A model generated the notes under the pieces. The model was not told where the DNA came from. It ran no database searches and saw nothing but the letters and a program-made list of their open reading frames with translations. The translations under genes were made by a program, and so were the position numbers. This document shows positions 31,921 through 41,578 of a stretch of DNA of 64,000 nt, in pieces (position 1 is the stretch's first letter; each line of letters starts with the position of its first letter). This stretch comes from Ottelia alismoides (lineage: Eukaryota; Streptophyta; Magnoliopsida; Alismatales; Hydrocharitaceae), in contig JAZKJV010002611.1 in NCBI GenBank assembly GCA_037367405.1, positions 620,001-684,000 of the forward strand. Reading direction: 5' to 3'.

Positions 31921-33915
31921 GGTCGATCCTCGAGGATTTCAAGTTCTTATTTGTGTTCGAGATTAGTTTTATGTTGAAGAACTGTTGTTCGTGTTCCTCC
32001 ATATCATTCTTGTTCTTCGGCTGAATTTATGTTCTAGGGTTTCATTTTTGGGTTTCATTTTTGAAACCCTATTTTTCTGCCACGAAACTCTCATCTTCCA
32101 GGCAGTGCTACCCCGCATGCGGCACATCCCATGTGCACAGAGCCGCTCCCACATCTCCATCACGGATTTCTGTCGGGGCTCATGTCGCAGACCCTTCCAT
32201 CTTCCAGGCGGAGCTCCGCTGCCCTATCGAGCGTTCACAAAGTCCCAGCCCTAGCCGCCATTTTCTTCCGCATTTCCGCATCTCACTAGCCACCTTCAAG
32301 TCGAAGCACACGCAGGGAGCCCTCTTGTGCAGCCCCAGTCCCAAGGCGGGGAAGCCGCCTCCGCCTCCCAACTGTCGATGATCTCCCCACCCTTCAGGAA
32401 CCCTCTAGGCGGCAACATAGCCGCACGCCTCCTCGCGCGCACGCCTCCAGACGCTCCCAGACGCGCCCAAGCGGCGCTCCTTCTTCTTCGCGCGCGTGCC
32501 TAGCCGCGAATCCCCGCCGATCAACCTTCCAGCGGCGCGCGCACCCCCGAAGCACCCCAGCGGCATCGGCAAACCTCCAGATCTTCGCGCGGCATCGACA
32601 AATCTCCAAGCTGTGCCTCTTCTCACGCGCCTCCAGAACAGGCGGCCTACCTCCTCTCACGCAGGAGCTTATAATGGCTCCTCCTCCTCTCCATGCGCGA
32701 TCTCCGTATCTCCTCTCGATTCCAGGCGGTAGCGGCGCCCTCAAGAAGCCGCAGATGGCGTGCGATGGATTGCGCCATCCCTATTCTTGTCCAGGAGCGG
32801 CGGCGACACTAAGAATCGTCGTTGCTCCGTGAGATAGGGTTCCCACGATGGGAACCCTAGGGGTTATTTATTAAAAAAAATGTTGCGATTCAACCCATGT
32901 GGGGGCAGGTCAAATGATTAAAAAAAAGAGGGGGGGGGCCAAATGTGGGCCGCATATTAAAAAAATTATGAGGAGAGGGAGGTCCTGTTGGGCCCAAGTG
33001 GGCAGTTTTTTTCCATTCCGCCCCAAGAGGGGCTGCTTTTATTTAAAAAAAGAAAAAAATGTGAAGTCAAAGGAGGCTTAAAAAAAGTTTTTGAAGAGGC
33101 GCGTACACAAGGAAAAAGCCGTACGCAAATTCAAAAAAAAATTGCAAAGCCGTAAAAAAAAGAGTTGAACGGCTTTAAAAAAATGAATGAAAAAAATGTG
33201 CCGGCTTACAAATATATATATATATATGAAAAGCCGCGAGAATTTTTTTTGCGAATGTTTATCCCCTTTTTTATCTTTTCTTCTCCCAACTTTGTCGATG
33301 TTCATTTTCTGACAAGTATGGGAGAAAGGGGGAGTATATATATAGAGTCACAGGTCTTGTATTCCAGATCCAGATTCAGATACCAGTCTCCAGACCAGCC
33401 AGATGATCATACTCTACAGTTGTTCAGACTCGACGTCAGAAGGTTCCGAGTCCAGTTTCAGACACGCATGAGTTTGCGGTCATTGTCAGATGAGCATATG
33501 TTGCCATCATTTGTTCGAGGTCCCCATCATTCTTGTTGTTGTTCGGCCAGAGTCTTCATGTGAGCCATAGGGACTCCAGAGCAGAGGACCATTCCCTATG
33601 CTATATGTTGGCAAGGGTTTTCATGTGGTATCATAGGTACACCAGAGCAGTGCACCATTCTCTGAGCCAGATGGGAGAGACCCAGTTCTCCGACGAGGAG
33701 ACTTCAGGTGCAGTTTCAGACTCGATGGTCAGATTTTGAGTCTTCAGTTGACTCACACTCCAGCCCGTTTGTCCTCCTCACCTGCACGGCATGAGAAGCA
33801 ACGTCCTCGACTGCAGCATGTGCGCGTTGGGTTGATATTGTCCGTAGTGTCCTGTAGCGTGAGTTGAGTTTCTTTCTGTTTGTTTGTCCAAGCTGAGCAT
33901 TGCATGCTCCAGCTT
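31921..33915 (+). other. NA-2 non-coding interior
   Basis: The first 900 bp are GC-rich (many GCGCGC and CGCCTCC motifs) with overlapping frames on both strands that have no known domain. 32870-33250 is dominated by A and G homopolymer runs and a short TA repeat. From 33340 the sequence resembles the NA-1 interior. I see no gene. Confidence 0.75.
33552..33664 (+). repeat. Paired direct repeat in NA-2 interior
   Basis: Two imperfect units begin at 33552 and 33617, both reading TTTCATGTG or CTTCATGTG followed by ACTCCAGAGCAG or ACACCAGAGCAG and ACCATTC. The equivalent pair is in NA-1. Confidence 0.8.
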
Positions 33916-33924
33916 GAGGGGGAG

Positions 33925-34238
33925 TGTTGGAGTATTTGGTAGTGCACCTATTGAGTTGTAGCAGGGTAAATTGATCCTGGAGAAGATCCATTTACCCCAT
34001 CCTGTGTTTAGTCCCTTACCGCCCAATGTTGGGACTTGGAGGCTCTGGAGAGGCTATATAAGGAGCCTCAGACCTCCTGTACTCATTGAGAAAGTGCAAT
34101 GCAAAACACGCCCCTTAGAGGGCTTCTCCCGTGGTTTCATCCCGCTCCTCACGGAGTAGGGTTCAACGTTAAAATCCCGCGTTCTTAGTTCTTTATCTTT
34201 TTCCATGTTCGCTTCCGCATTTTTCATATTTTATAACA
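33925..34238 (+). repeat. NA-2 3' LTR
   Basis: 314 bp, nearly identical to 31589-31907, with a few substitutions and a short deletion near 34180. Followed by the ATGAT duplication. Confidence 0.95.
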
Positions 34239-34243
34239 ATGAT

Positions 34244-35160
34244 GATGCTAGAAGTCTATGTGACCAGCATCCCTCTGGGCCTCCTCAAAATTAACTTATT
34301 GATCAGATCAATATTACCTGATATCTCCACCTTTCAGATGCCCTGCAAAGAGAGGATCCTCTGTTGTCAGAATGGCAGGCATCCTTCCGTAAGAAAATTA
34401 GAGGAATCGCCTGGAAGAAAACCTCTTAATTGTTTTGAGAAAAAAACCTGGGACCTCCTATCCCTGTTTTTTTCGAGAACACAGCCTCTTGCAAAGATTT
34501 TCCTCTACCACTGAAAATAGTTCTTTAAAATGTTCTCTCCCTTGATTTTTGCCATCACTTGACAAGGACTTCATTTGTAGATCTATAATGCACCATATTC
34601 AAGCACATTCATTTATATATGTTCTCCCAAGCCAATGGCGTGGCTATCCTATTTTCCAAATAAACATAACTTCTGAAGAATTTCTTGTGCAGTGATCTTC
34701 CCATTTCTCTACCTTTCCCAGGACTAGAAAAAACACATTAAGAATGGGGCAGTGGAAGGACCAGCCTAGACAAACCAAATTACATTCTTGATAGCAATTT
34801 TCAGCTGCACTTCTTTCCATAGTCCACTCTTTCCTTGTTAAGATTTCTAATAGCAACATCTGAAATGAATCCAAAATACAACAACGCCACCACCAACAAA
34901 GCCTTTTTCCACAATTAGTTCGGCTAAAATGAACCCAATATGTGGGATAAAATATGACTGTTTTATGCAGCTGCCCGATAAATGTTTCTATTCAGCCACA
35001 GCTTCGCAAAACTAGTTATAATGGCATTCATGATGCTCCACAAAAGAGTTTGTTACTGATGTGGGCATGCTCTGTCCTGTAATCTAAGGGCATTGCGTTT
35101 GTAAATTTGATATATTTACAATGCATATGTGGAATATTTATATTATCCTCATACATAATG
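34244..35160. other. Host locus segment 5, no gene recognised
   Basis: 917 bp of moderately AT-rich sequence. Frames are short and unlike any family I know. It ends at the left LTR of Copia-6 without a duplicated target. Confidence 0.5.
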
Positions 35161-35450
35161 TGTTGTATTCAAAGTTGTATTTAGACTTTAATTGGAAAGT
35201 CTATGTAATTACAATTGGCATTCAATTTGGTTTCAATTGGGAAACCAAATGGTTTGGAGGGAAAATTGGGAATTCCCAAATTTGAAATATGGGAGTTTGG
35301 GTGGAAGTTTAGTCCCACACCGGGGAGAACTAAACTTTTTGGTGGACTTAAATATGAGTCCACACCCCAAGCTCTTGTAGCAATAGTAGAGAGGAGGAAT
35401 GGAGGACCACACGCGCGCGCGCGCGCTCTGCTCCGCTCCGTCTCCGCCTC

Positions 35451-35483
<33 letters not shown>

Positions 35484-35639
35484 AGAGTCAATTCGGATCT
35501 CGATACTTTTGCTGTAGATTTCATTTGGTAAGTCGATTAAATTAATCACACGATTAATTTAGTAAGTCGACTTAAATGGGAATTCAACTCGCCATTATGG
35601 GCGCGTTTTTTGGGATCCGAAAGGATGCGTCTTCGGGAC

Positions 35640-35708
35640 GCATCTTTTGGAAACCAAAGATCGCATCTTTTGGAAACCAAAGGTCGCATTCTTTGGAAAC
35701 CAAAGGTC
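35640..35708 (+). repeat. Three tandem 23-bp units upstream of the Copia-6 TATA box
   Basis: Units 35640-35662, 35663-35685 and 35686-35708 share GCATCTTTTGGAAACCAAAG with small changes. They end 22 bp before the TATA-like box and recur in the 3' LTR at 41360-41428. Their position is like the repeated enhancer boxes in some active plant retrotransposon LTRs; a regulatory role is inferred. Confidence 0.8.
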
Positions 35709-35730
35709 GTGTTTTTAGGACGCGAGCCCC

Positions 35731-35740
35731 TCTATTTATA
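35731..35740 (+). promoter_or_regulatory. Probable TATA box of Copia-6
   Basis: TCTATTTATA, followed by a pyrimidine-rich stretch, and conserved in the 3' LTR at 41451-41460. Confidence 0.6.
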
Positions 35741-35996
35741 TCCCTCACTCGACTCGGTTTTTCTACACTCGCAAGAAAAACCTCTCTCTCACGCCGTCTC
35801 TCTTGTTCTTCCTCTCGCGGACGAACGTCTTTCTCTTCACCTCTCTCGGTTGCAGTTCACTGAGGTACAATCGAGGACGATCCCGTTGGTGTGCGCCGAC
35901 GACGATCGTGAACCGTCGTATCCTGGGAGCGAATCGCCAGTACCCTACGCACCGGTATTGTGGGGGCGATATCTTCTCTAAGGACAGTCCATTTTC

Positions 35997-38900
35997 ATGG
36001 ACGCTTCGGTGACTTCTACACTAATCTCTGTTTTATTTTGCTTGCCGCAATACGTTTATTGCTTTACCCTTTCTGGATCATGCCCGTATTTGTGTTTCTG
36101 TTCTTTTAATCGGTTCCTATTTACATTGAATAATCGGATAATGATTGGGAAACATATGATTAATATGATTTTAATCTGTATCGTTTCTCTGTTAATTCAT
36201 TTGGTTCCGATTTTATACTGTTTAATGTATGAACTGGTAATCTTATTTACAACAATCTTAGAGAAGATATCGCGAACCGATTCTAGAATGTCGGAAACAA
36301 TGTTTAAATCGAGGGTAGATATGACGGGTATGCCTGAAAAATTCGGTGGACAGAATTTTAAGCGTTGGCAACAACGCATGAAGATATGGTTAACCACCAT
36401 AGGGTTAATCTCGATGCTTGAAACCGACTGTCCTACGGTGGAGGCGAAAAACCCCTCACCCGATAGCCATAAGGCGCAATCTGCGTGGAAGGAACGCGAC
36501 CGTATATGTCATGGTTGCATCTTGTTGGCTCTGTCCAACACGTTGTTTGACGTATATTGTTCATCCACGCAGACTGCGAAGGGGCTATGGGAAGACTTGG
36601 ACCGGAAGTATAACACCGAAGATCTCGGTATTGAGAAATACTCCGTAGCCAAATTCTTGAAGTTTTCCATGGCCGAAGGGAAGTCTGTTTCTGAACAGGC
36701 ACACGAGTTTTTACTCCTACTCCATGGTCTAGAGGATGCCGAAACGAAACTTCCAGAGAAGTTTCAGGTCATGTGCATCATAGAAAAATTCCCAAAGTCA
36801 TGGGAAGACTTCGGTATGACCCTGAAACATAGGAAGGGGAAAATTTCTATGGATGACTTGATGGTGGCTATTGCCATAGAGGAGGAACACAGGAAACAAA
36901 AACCTGTGCTTCCTGTTGATATTCAGGCTAAGGTCAATTTCATGACCTCGAAGGGCAAAGATAAAAAGGGAAAGGGTCCCAATAACAATAAAATGAAATC
37001 AAAGGGCAAGATCCAGAAAAAGGCAAAAAATAAACCCTGCTGGCACTGTAATCAGGTTGGCCATTGGAAGAAGGAGTGTCCGTCCTTGAAGGCTCAACCT
37101 AAGGCTACAGACGGGAGTCCACAAGTGAACATGATCACTATGGGACTCGGGGCTAGCGAGGGGTATGTCTCTGTAAAACCTGAACTATACCATATCCATG
37201 ATCCAAATGAGTGGCTCGTGGATACGGGAGCCAATGTGAACATATGTTCTGACAGAACATTGTTTTCTTCTTATCAGACCTGTAGCGGTGGGACTGTAAA
37301 GATGGGGAATGATTCTGCGGCCAGGGTGCTAGGGTCAGGACAAGTCAACTTGAGGTTCTCCTCTGGACGAGTCTGGACGTTGCACAGGGTGCTGCATGTT
37401 CCTGACATTAAGAAGAATGTTTTATCCGGCTCTATCTTAGTTAGAAATGGTTTTGAATTAAACTTTAAATGTAATAAAGTTGTTATTCTGAGACATGGTG
37501 TCTTTTATGGTAAAGGCTATTTGGCTGACTTTGATTTGTTATTTAGAATTAGATGTGATTCAGTAAACATTAATGAATTGAATGTTTTGAATGCTGAATG
37601 TTCTAGTTCTGTGTCTCAAGTTGTGAATAATCTTGAATCTTGTGATCTGTGGCATGGTAGATTGGGTCATGTAAATCTAAATTCGATTAAAAGGATGATG
37701 AATTTAGAATTGATCCCTAAACACACAATTGATAAAACTCAAAAATGTGAGATATGTGTGCAAGCAAAGACACCTAGGAAGTCTTTTCAGTCTGTCTCTA
37801 GAGATAGTGAGATCTTGGATCTAGTGCACACGGATATCTGTGAGTTTAATGGTGTGTTGACCCGAGACAATAAGAAATACTTTATCACCTTTATAGATGA
37901 TGGCAGTAGATACTGCTATGTATATCTAATGAAAACCAAGGATGAAGCCTTAGAGAAATTTCTTATCTTTAAGAATGAGTCTGAGACACAAATAGGAAAA
38001 GTGCTTAAACGCCTTAGGTCAGATAGAGGAGGTGAATATACCTCTAACTTATTTGATGAACAATGCAAATCTTTTGGCATAGTTCATGAAGTTACGGCCC
38101 CATATTCACCGCAATCAAATGGGATAGCAGAACGAAAAAATAGAACCTTAACTGACATGATCAATGCTCTCCTACAGAGTTCTGGACTTCCAACCTATAT
38201 GTGGGGAGAAGCCTTGAATACGGCTTGCCATATTCTGAATAGGGTGCCTCCAAGACATATGGAAAAGTGTCCCTTTGAACTTTGGAGAAAAAGGAAACCG
38301 AGTTTAAGATATCTCAAAGTGTGGGGCTGTCTCGCTAAGGTTTTAGTCCCAGAACACAAGAGAAAGAAACTTGGTCCTAAAACTGTTGATGCGGTCTTCT
38401 TAGGTTACCTAGAAAATAGCTATGCATATAGGTTCTTGGTAATTCGGTCCGAGATACCGGGCATAGATGTCAACACTATTGTTGAACTTCGTGATGCTAC
38501 CTTCTTTGAGGATGTCTTTCCATTAAAGACTGGGATTCCTGAGAATCTGACCATTGAGGACGCCTCCACATCAGGATCTATTCCAGATCAAGTGGAAAGG
38601 ATATCGAATGTGGGGGTTGAGACTCAACCTGAACCCAATGATCTTTCTGAAGAGAACGAGCCAAGGAGGAGTAAAAGACCTCGGATAGCCAAGGATCTGG
38701 GTAGCGACTTTGTTGTCTACCAGATCGAGGGTGATCCACCAAGTTACAAGGAAGCCATGGCTTCATCCGAAGCAAAACAATGGAAGGAAGCCATCAAATC
38801 TGAGATGGATTCCATTATGGCTAATGGAACTTGGGAGTTGGTTGATTTACCCAAAGGGTGCTCTACCATTGGGTGCAAGTGGGTGTTTAAGAGAAAGCTT

Positions 38901-40316
38901 AGACCTGACGGATCAATTGAAAAATATAAAGCCAGATTAGTTGCCAAGGGCTTTAGGCAAAAGGAAGGTATCGATTATTTTGATACCTATTCCCCTGTGA
39001 CTAGGATGACCACAATCCGGATGCTCATAGCATTGGCATCTGTATATGATCTCTCTATCCACCAAATGGATGTGAAGACCGCTTTCTTGCATGGCGATCT
39101 TGAGGAAGAGATCTATATGGATCAACCTGATGGGCTTGTGACTCCTGGGAATGAGGAAAAGGTTTGCAAGCTTGTCAAATCCCTTTACGGATTGAAACAA
39201 GCACCAAAGCAGTGGCATGAAAAATTTGACAAAACCATTTTGTCATGTGGCTTTAAGGTTCATGAATCCGATAAATTTGTTTATTCCAAGGTGAAAGGTG
39301 ATGAGTGTATTGTCTTGTGCCTATATGTTGATGACATATTGTTGTTTGGATCACATATGAGGATTATTAATGAGACTAAGGCTTTCTTGAGTAGCAAGTT
39401 TGAGATGAAGGACATAGGTGTTGCTGATGTAATCTTGGGTCTCAAACTGACAAGGTCAGTTGATGGGATTGTAGTTTCTCAATCTCACTATGTTGAGAAG
39501 GTACTTGAGAAATTTGGATATCAAGATTGCAAAGCTGTAAGCACTCCTTTTGATTCATCCAAAACGTTATTTAAGAATAAAAGTGGAGTACCTGTAGCCC
39601 AGCTAAGGTATTCACAAGTAATAGGAAGTTTAATGTATCTTGCAAATTGCACGAGACCTGATATTTCATTCTCGGTTGCAAAGCTGAGTAGATACACTAG
39701 CTGTCCTGACCGTACTCACTGGGAGGCTCTGGATCGAGTACTGAAGTACTTGAAGGGAACTATTTCTCTTAGTTTGCATTATGGTAGACATCCATCTGTA
39801 CTAGAAGGATACAGTGATGCAAGCTGGATAGGGAAAATAGAGGAGTCTGGGAGTAATGGTGTTACAGGGTATGTATTTACCCTTGGAGGCGGTGCAGTCT
39901 CCTGGAGGTCTGTGAAGCAGACCATTCTAGCTCGATCCACTTTTGAGGCCGAGCTGTGTGCTTTGGACACCACCGGAATTGAGGCTGAATGGCTAAGGGA
40001 ACTTCTGTCTGAAATTCCCATGGTAGGTCAGCCTGTTCCTGCGATCTCGGTACATTGTGACAATATGACCACAATTGCCAAGATCAAGAGTTCAAAGTTC
40101 AATCAGAAAACAAGGAGACACATACAAATCAGACTTAAGACGTTAAGGGATTTGGTGTCTCGAGGAGTATTGGCTGTGGATTTTGTAGGATCCAAAGACA
40201 ACACGACAGATCCATTGACTAAGGGACTTGATAGATCTTTAGTCCTAAAGTCTAGGCTTGGGATGGGACTGAGACCCATTGGGAGTTCCTCTACAGTAGC
40301 AACCCAACCTAACTGA
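35997..40316 (+). CDS. Copia-6 gag-pol polyprotein, uninterrupted
   Basis: The frame has 1,439 codons and contains every domain needed for copia transposition. From residue 98 (MSETMFKSRVDMTGMPEKFGG, ATG at 36288) it is a typical gag; zinc knuckle CWHCNQVGHWKKEC 348-361; protease DTG 409-411; pre-integrase H553; integrase D613, D676, E712 with the expected 35-residue D-E spacing; RT YVDD 1110-1113; RNase H with YSDASW near D1274 and AELCALDTTGIEAEWL. The first 97 residues are hydrophobic and T-rich in codons, unlike gag, so translation probably begins at 36288; the upstream part may be untranslated leader or an intron. The polyprotein would be cut by its own protease, reverse transcribe the element in particles and integrate the cDNA. 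It differs strongly in sequence from the small Copia family here and belongs to another lineage (Tork-like, tentative). Confidence 0.95.
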   Translation: MDASVTSTLISVLFCLPQYVYCFTLSGSCPYLCFCSFNRFLFTLNNRIMIGKHMINMILICIVSLLIHLVPILYCLMYELVILFTTILEKISRTDSRMSETMFKSRVDMTGMPEKFGGQNFKRWQQRMKIWLTTIGLISMLETDCPTVEAKNPSPDSHKAQSAWKERDRICHGCILLALSNTLFDVYCSSTQTAKGLWEDLDRKYNTEDLGIEKYSVAKFLKFSMAEGKSVSEQAHEFLLLLHGLEDAETKLPEKFQVMCIIEKFPKSWEDFGMTLKHRKGKISMDDLMVAIAIEEEHRKQKPVLPVDIQAKVNFMTSKGKDKKGKGPNNNKMKSKGKIQKKAKNKPCWHCNQVGHWKKECPSLKAQPKATDGSPQVNMITMGLGASEGYVSVKPELYHIHDPNEWLVDTGANVNICSDRTLFSSYQTCSGGTVKMGNDSAARVLGSGQVNLRFSSGRVWTLHRVLHVPDIKKNVLSGSILVRNGFELNFKCNKVVILRHGVFYGKGYLADFDLLFRIRCDSVNINELNVLNAECSSSVSQVVNNLESCDLWHGRLGHVNLNSIKRMMNLELIPKHTIDKTQKCEICVQAKTPRKSFQSVSRDSEILDLVHTDICEFNGVLTRDNKKYFITFIDDGSRYCYVYLMKTKDEALEKFLIFKNESETQIGKVLKRLRSDRGGEYTSNLFDEQCKSFGIVHEVTAPYSPQSNGIAERKNRTLTDMINALLQSSGLPTYMWGEALNTACHILNRVPPRHMEKCPFELWRKRKPSLRYLKVWGCLAKVLVPEHKRKKLGPKTVDAVFLGYLENSYAYRFLVIRSEIPGIDVNTIVELRDATFFEDVFPLKTGIPENLTIEDASTSGSIPDQVERISNVGVETQPEPNDLSEENEPRRSKRPRIAKDLGSDFVVYQIEGDPPSYKEAMASSEAKQWKEAIKSEMDSIMANGTWELVDLPKGCSTIGCKWVFKRKLRPDGSIEKYKARLVAKGFRQKEGIDYFDTYSPVTRMTTIRMLIALASVYDLSIHQMDVKTAFLHGDLEEEIYMDQPDGLVTPGNEEKVCKLVKSLYGLKQAPKQWHEKFDKTILSCGFKVHESDKFVYSKVKGDECIVLCLYVDDILLFGSHMRIINETKAFLSSKFEMKDIGVADVILGLKLTRSVDGIVVSQSHYVEKVLEKFGYQDCKAVSTPFDSSKTLFKNKSGVPVAQLRYSQVIGSLMYLANCTRPDISFSVAKLSRYTSCPDRTHWEALDRVLKYLKGTISLSLHYGRHPSVLEGYSDASWIGKIEESGSNGVTGYVFTLGGGAVSWRSVKQTILARSTFEAELCALDTTGIEAEWLRELLSEIPMVGQPVPAISVHCDNMTTIAKIKSSKFNQKTRRHIQIRLKTLRDLVSRGVLAVDFVGSKDNTTDPLTKGLDRSLVLKSRLGMGLRPIGSSSTVATQPN

Positions 40317-40853
40317 GTGGAGATCCCACAAAGTAGGTTCAATGTGGTAATAACAAGCTGTTTGGAGAACTGGTTGGCACTCTAAGTTTAATGCGTAAGC
40401 ATGAGTGTCTTATCCCTGGAAGCCTGAGTGACATTTAAGCTGCAAGTTTAGGAAGAGCGTAGGCTCTGAATGGGTTCAAGCCTTAGGGCAGGATGTTAGC
40501 AGTGCATCCTTGGAGAACGCCACCTATGTGAGTGTTACTGTGGGCCGCAGTTAAAGGAAGAGGGTCTTTCCTGAACACACTCATGAAACAGGATAAGGGT
40601 GCATGGCCTTTAAGAGCACCAACCCTGAAGATTGTACCAAGAACAACGCTTTGTTGTTTCTACCGTATACTTTAACACCAAGGTCTGAAGTTCAAGACGT
40701 AGTTCACTTCGTTCCTGTTAAAGTGAAAGTAGTAAACTCAGGTAGAGGTTCAAACCGGAAGGTACCTTTACTGAAAGCAAAGTGTGGGCAGCCGAAAGAA
40801 GTCTCTTGAATCTTTTTGAATCTCTTTTTCAAATTGGTGAATTCGTGGGGGAT
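40317..40853 (+). other. Copia-6 3' untranslated region
   Basis: 537 bp between the pol stop and the 3' LTR, without a coding frame of note, ending in the polypurine tract. The small Copia elements have no such spacer. Confidence 0.8.
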
Positions 40854-41574
40854 TGTTGTATTCAAAGTTGTATTTAGACTTTAATTGGAAAGTCTATGTA
40901 ATTACAATTGGCATTCAATTTGGTTTCAATTGGGAAACCAAATGGTTTGGAGGGAAAATTGGGAATTCCCAAATTTGAAATATGGGAGTTTGGGTGGAAG
41001 TTTAGTCCCACACCGGGGAGAACTAAACTTTTTGGTGGACTTAAATATGAGTCCACACCCCAAGCTCTTGTAGCAATAGTAGAGAGGAGGAATGGAGGAC
41101 CACACACGCGTGCGCGCGCGCTCCGCTCCGCTCCGTCTCCGTCTCCGTCTCCGGCTCGGGCTCCGGCTCCGGCTCGGGCTCGGGCTCGGGCTCGGGAGAG
41201 TCAATTCGGATCTCGGATCTCGATACTTTTGCTGTAGATTTCATTTGGTAAGTCGATTAAATTAATCACACGATTAATTTAGTAAGTCGACTTAAATGGG
41301 AATTCAACTCGCCATTATGGGCGCGTTTTTTGGGATCCGAAAGGATGCGTCTTCGGGACGCATCTTTTGGAAACCAAAGATCGCATCTTTTGGAAACCAA
41401 AGGTTGCATTCTTTGGAAACCAAAGGTCGCGTTTTTAGGACGCGAGCCCCTCTATTTATATCCCTCACTCGACTCGGTTTTTCTTCACTCGCAAGAAAAA
41501 CCTCTCTCTCACGCCGTCTCTCTTGTTCTTCCTCTCGCGGACGAACGTCTTTCTCTTCACCTCTCTCGGCTGCA
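40854..41574 (+). repeat. Copia-6 3' LTR
   Basis: About 721 bp. Longer than the 5' LTR because the CTCCGT and CTCGGG arrays (about 41120-41196) and a CGGATCT repeat are expanded. The TATA box is at 41451-41460. Confidence 0.92.
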
Positions 41575-41578
41575 GTTC

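Larger units (their letters stand above)
31589..34238 (+). mobile_element. NA-2, non-autonomous LTR element (second family member)
   Basis: 2,650 bp with LTRs of 319 bp (31589-31907) and 314 bp (33925-34238), perfect duplication ATGAT (31584-31588 and 34239-34243), primer site TGGTATCAGAGCG (31908-31920) matching initiator tRNA-Met and polypurine tract GAGGGGGAG (33916-33924). The 2.0-kb interior has no retroviral-type protein domain. The final 40 bp of the interior (CCAAGCTGAGCATTGCATGC, then CTTGAGGGGGAG) match the end of Copia pol with an internal gap. This fits a deletion derivative copied in trans by Copia machinery; that mechanism is inferred. Confidence 0.95.
35161..35854 (+). repeat. 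Copia-6 5' LTR
   Basis: About 694 bp, TGTTGTATTC...GTTGCA. Contains a CG dinucleotide run (35412-35426), a CTCGGG hexamer array (about 35453-35483), three 23-bp direct repeats (35640-35708) and TATA-like TCTATTTATA at 35731-35740, which would place the transcript start near 35765. Confidence 0.92.
35161..41574 (+). mobile_element. Copia-6, complete Ty1/copia element with open gag-pol
   Basis: About 6.4 kb with LTRs 35161-35854 and 40854-41574, which differ by a few substitutions and by length changes in GC-rich repeats. The polypurine tract GTGGGGGAT precedes 40854. No tRNA-Met-type primer site is visible after the 5' LTR, so the primer is unknown. The left flank TAATG and right flank GTTCG do not form a duplication; 4 bp (GTTC) are shared after both LTR ends, so the true end could be slightly beyond 35854. 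The intact frame and similar LTRs suggest a young, possibly competent element. Confidence 0.93.

Noticed and set aside
36433..36702. Frames antisense to the Copia-6 gag-pol (for example 36433-36702, 38937-39218)
   Set aside because: They lie wholly inside the real gag-pol frame on the other strand and have no features of their own.
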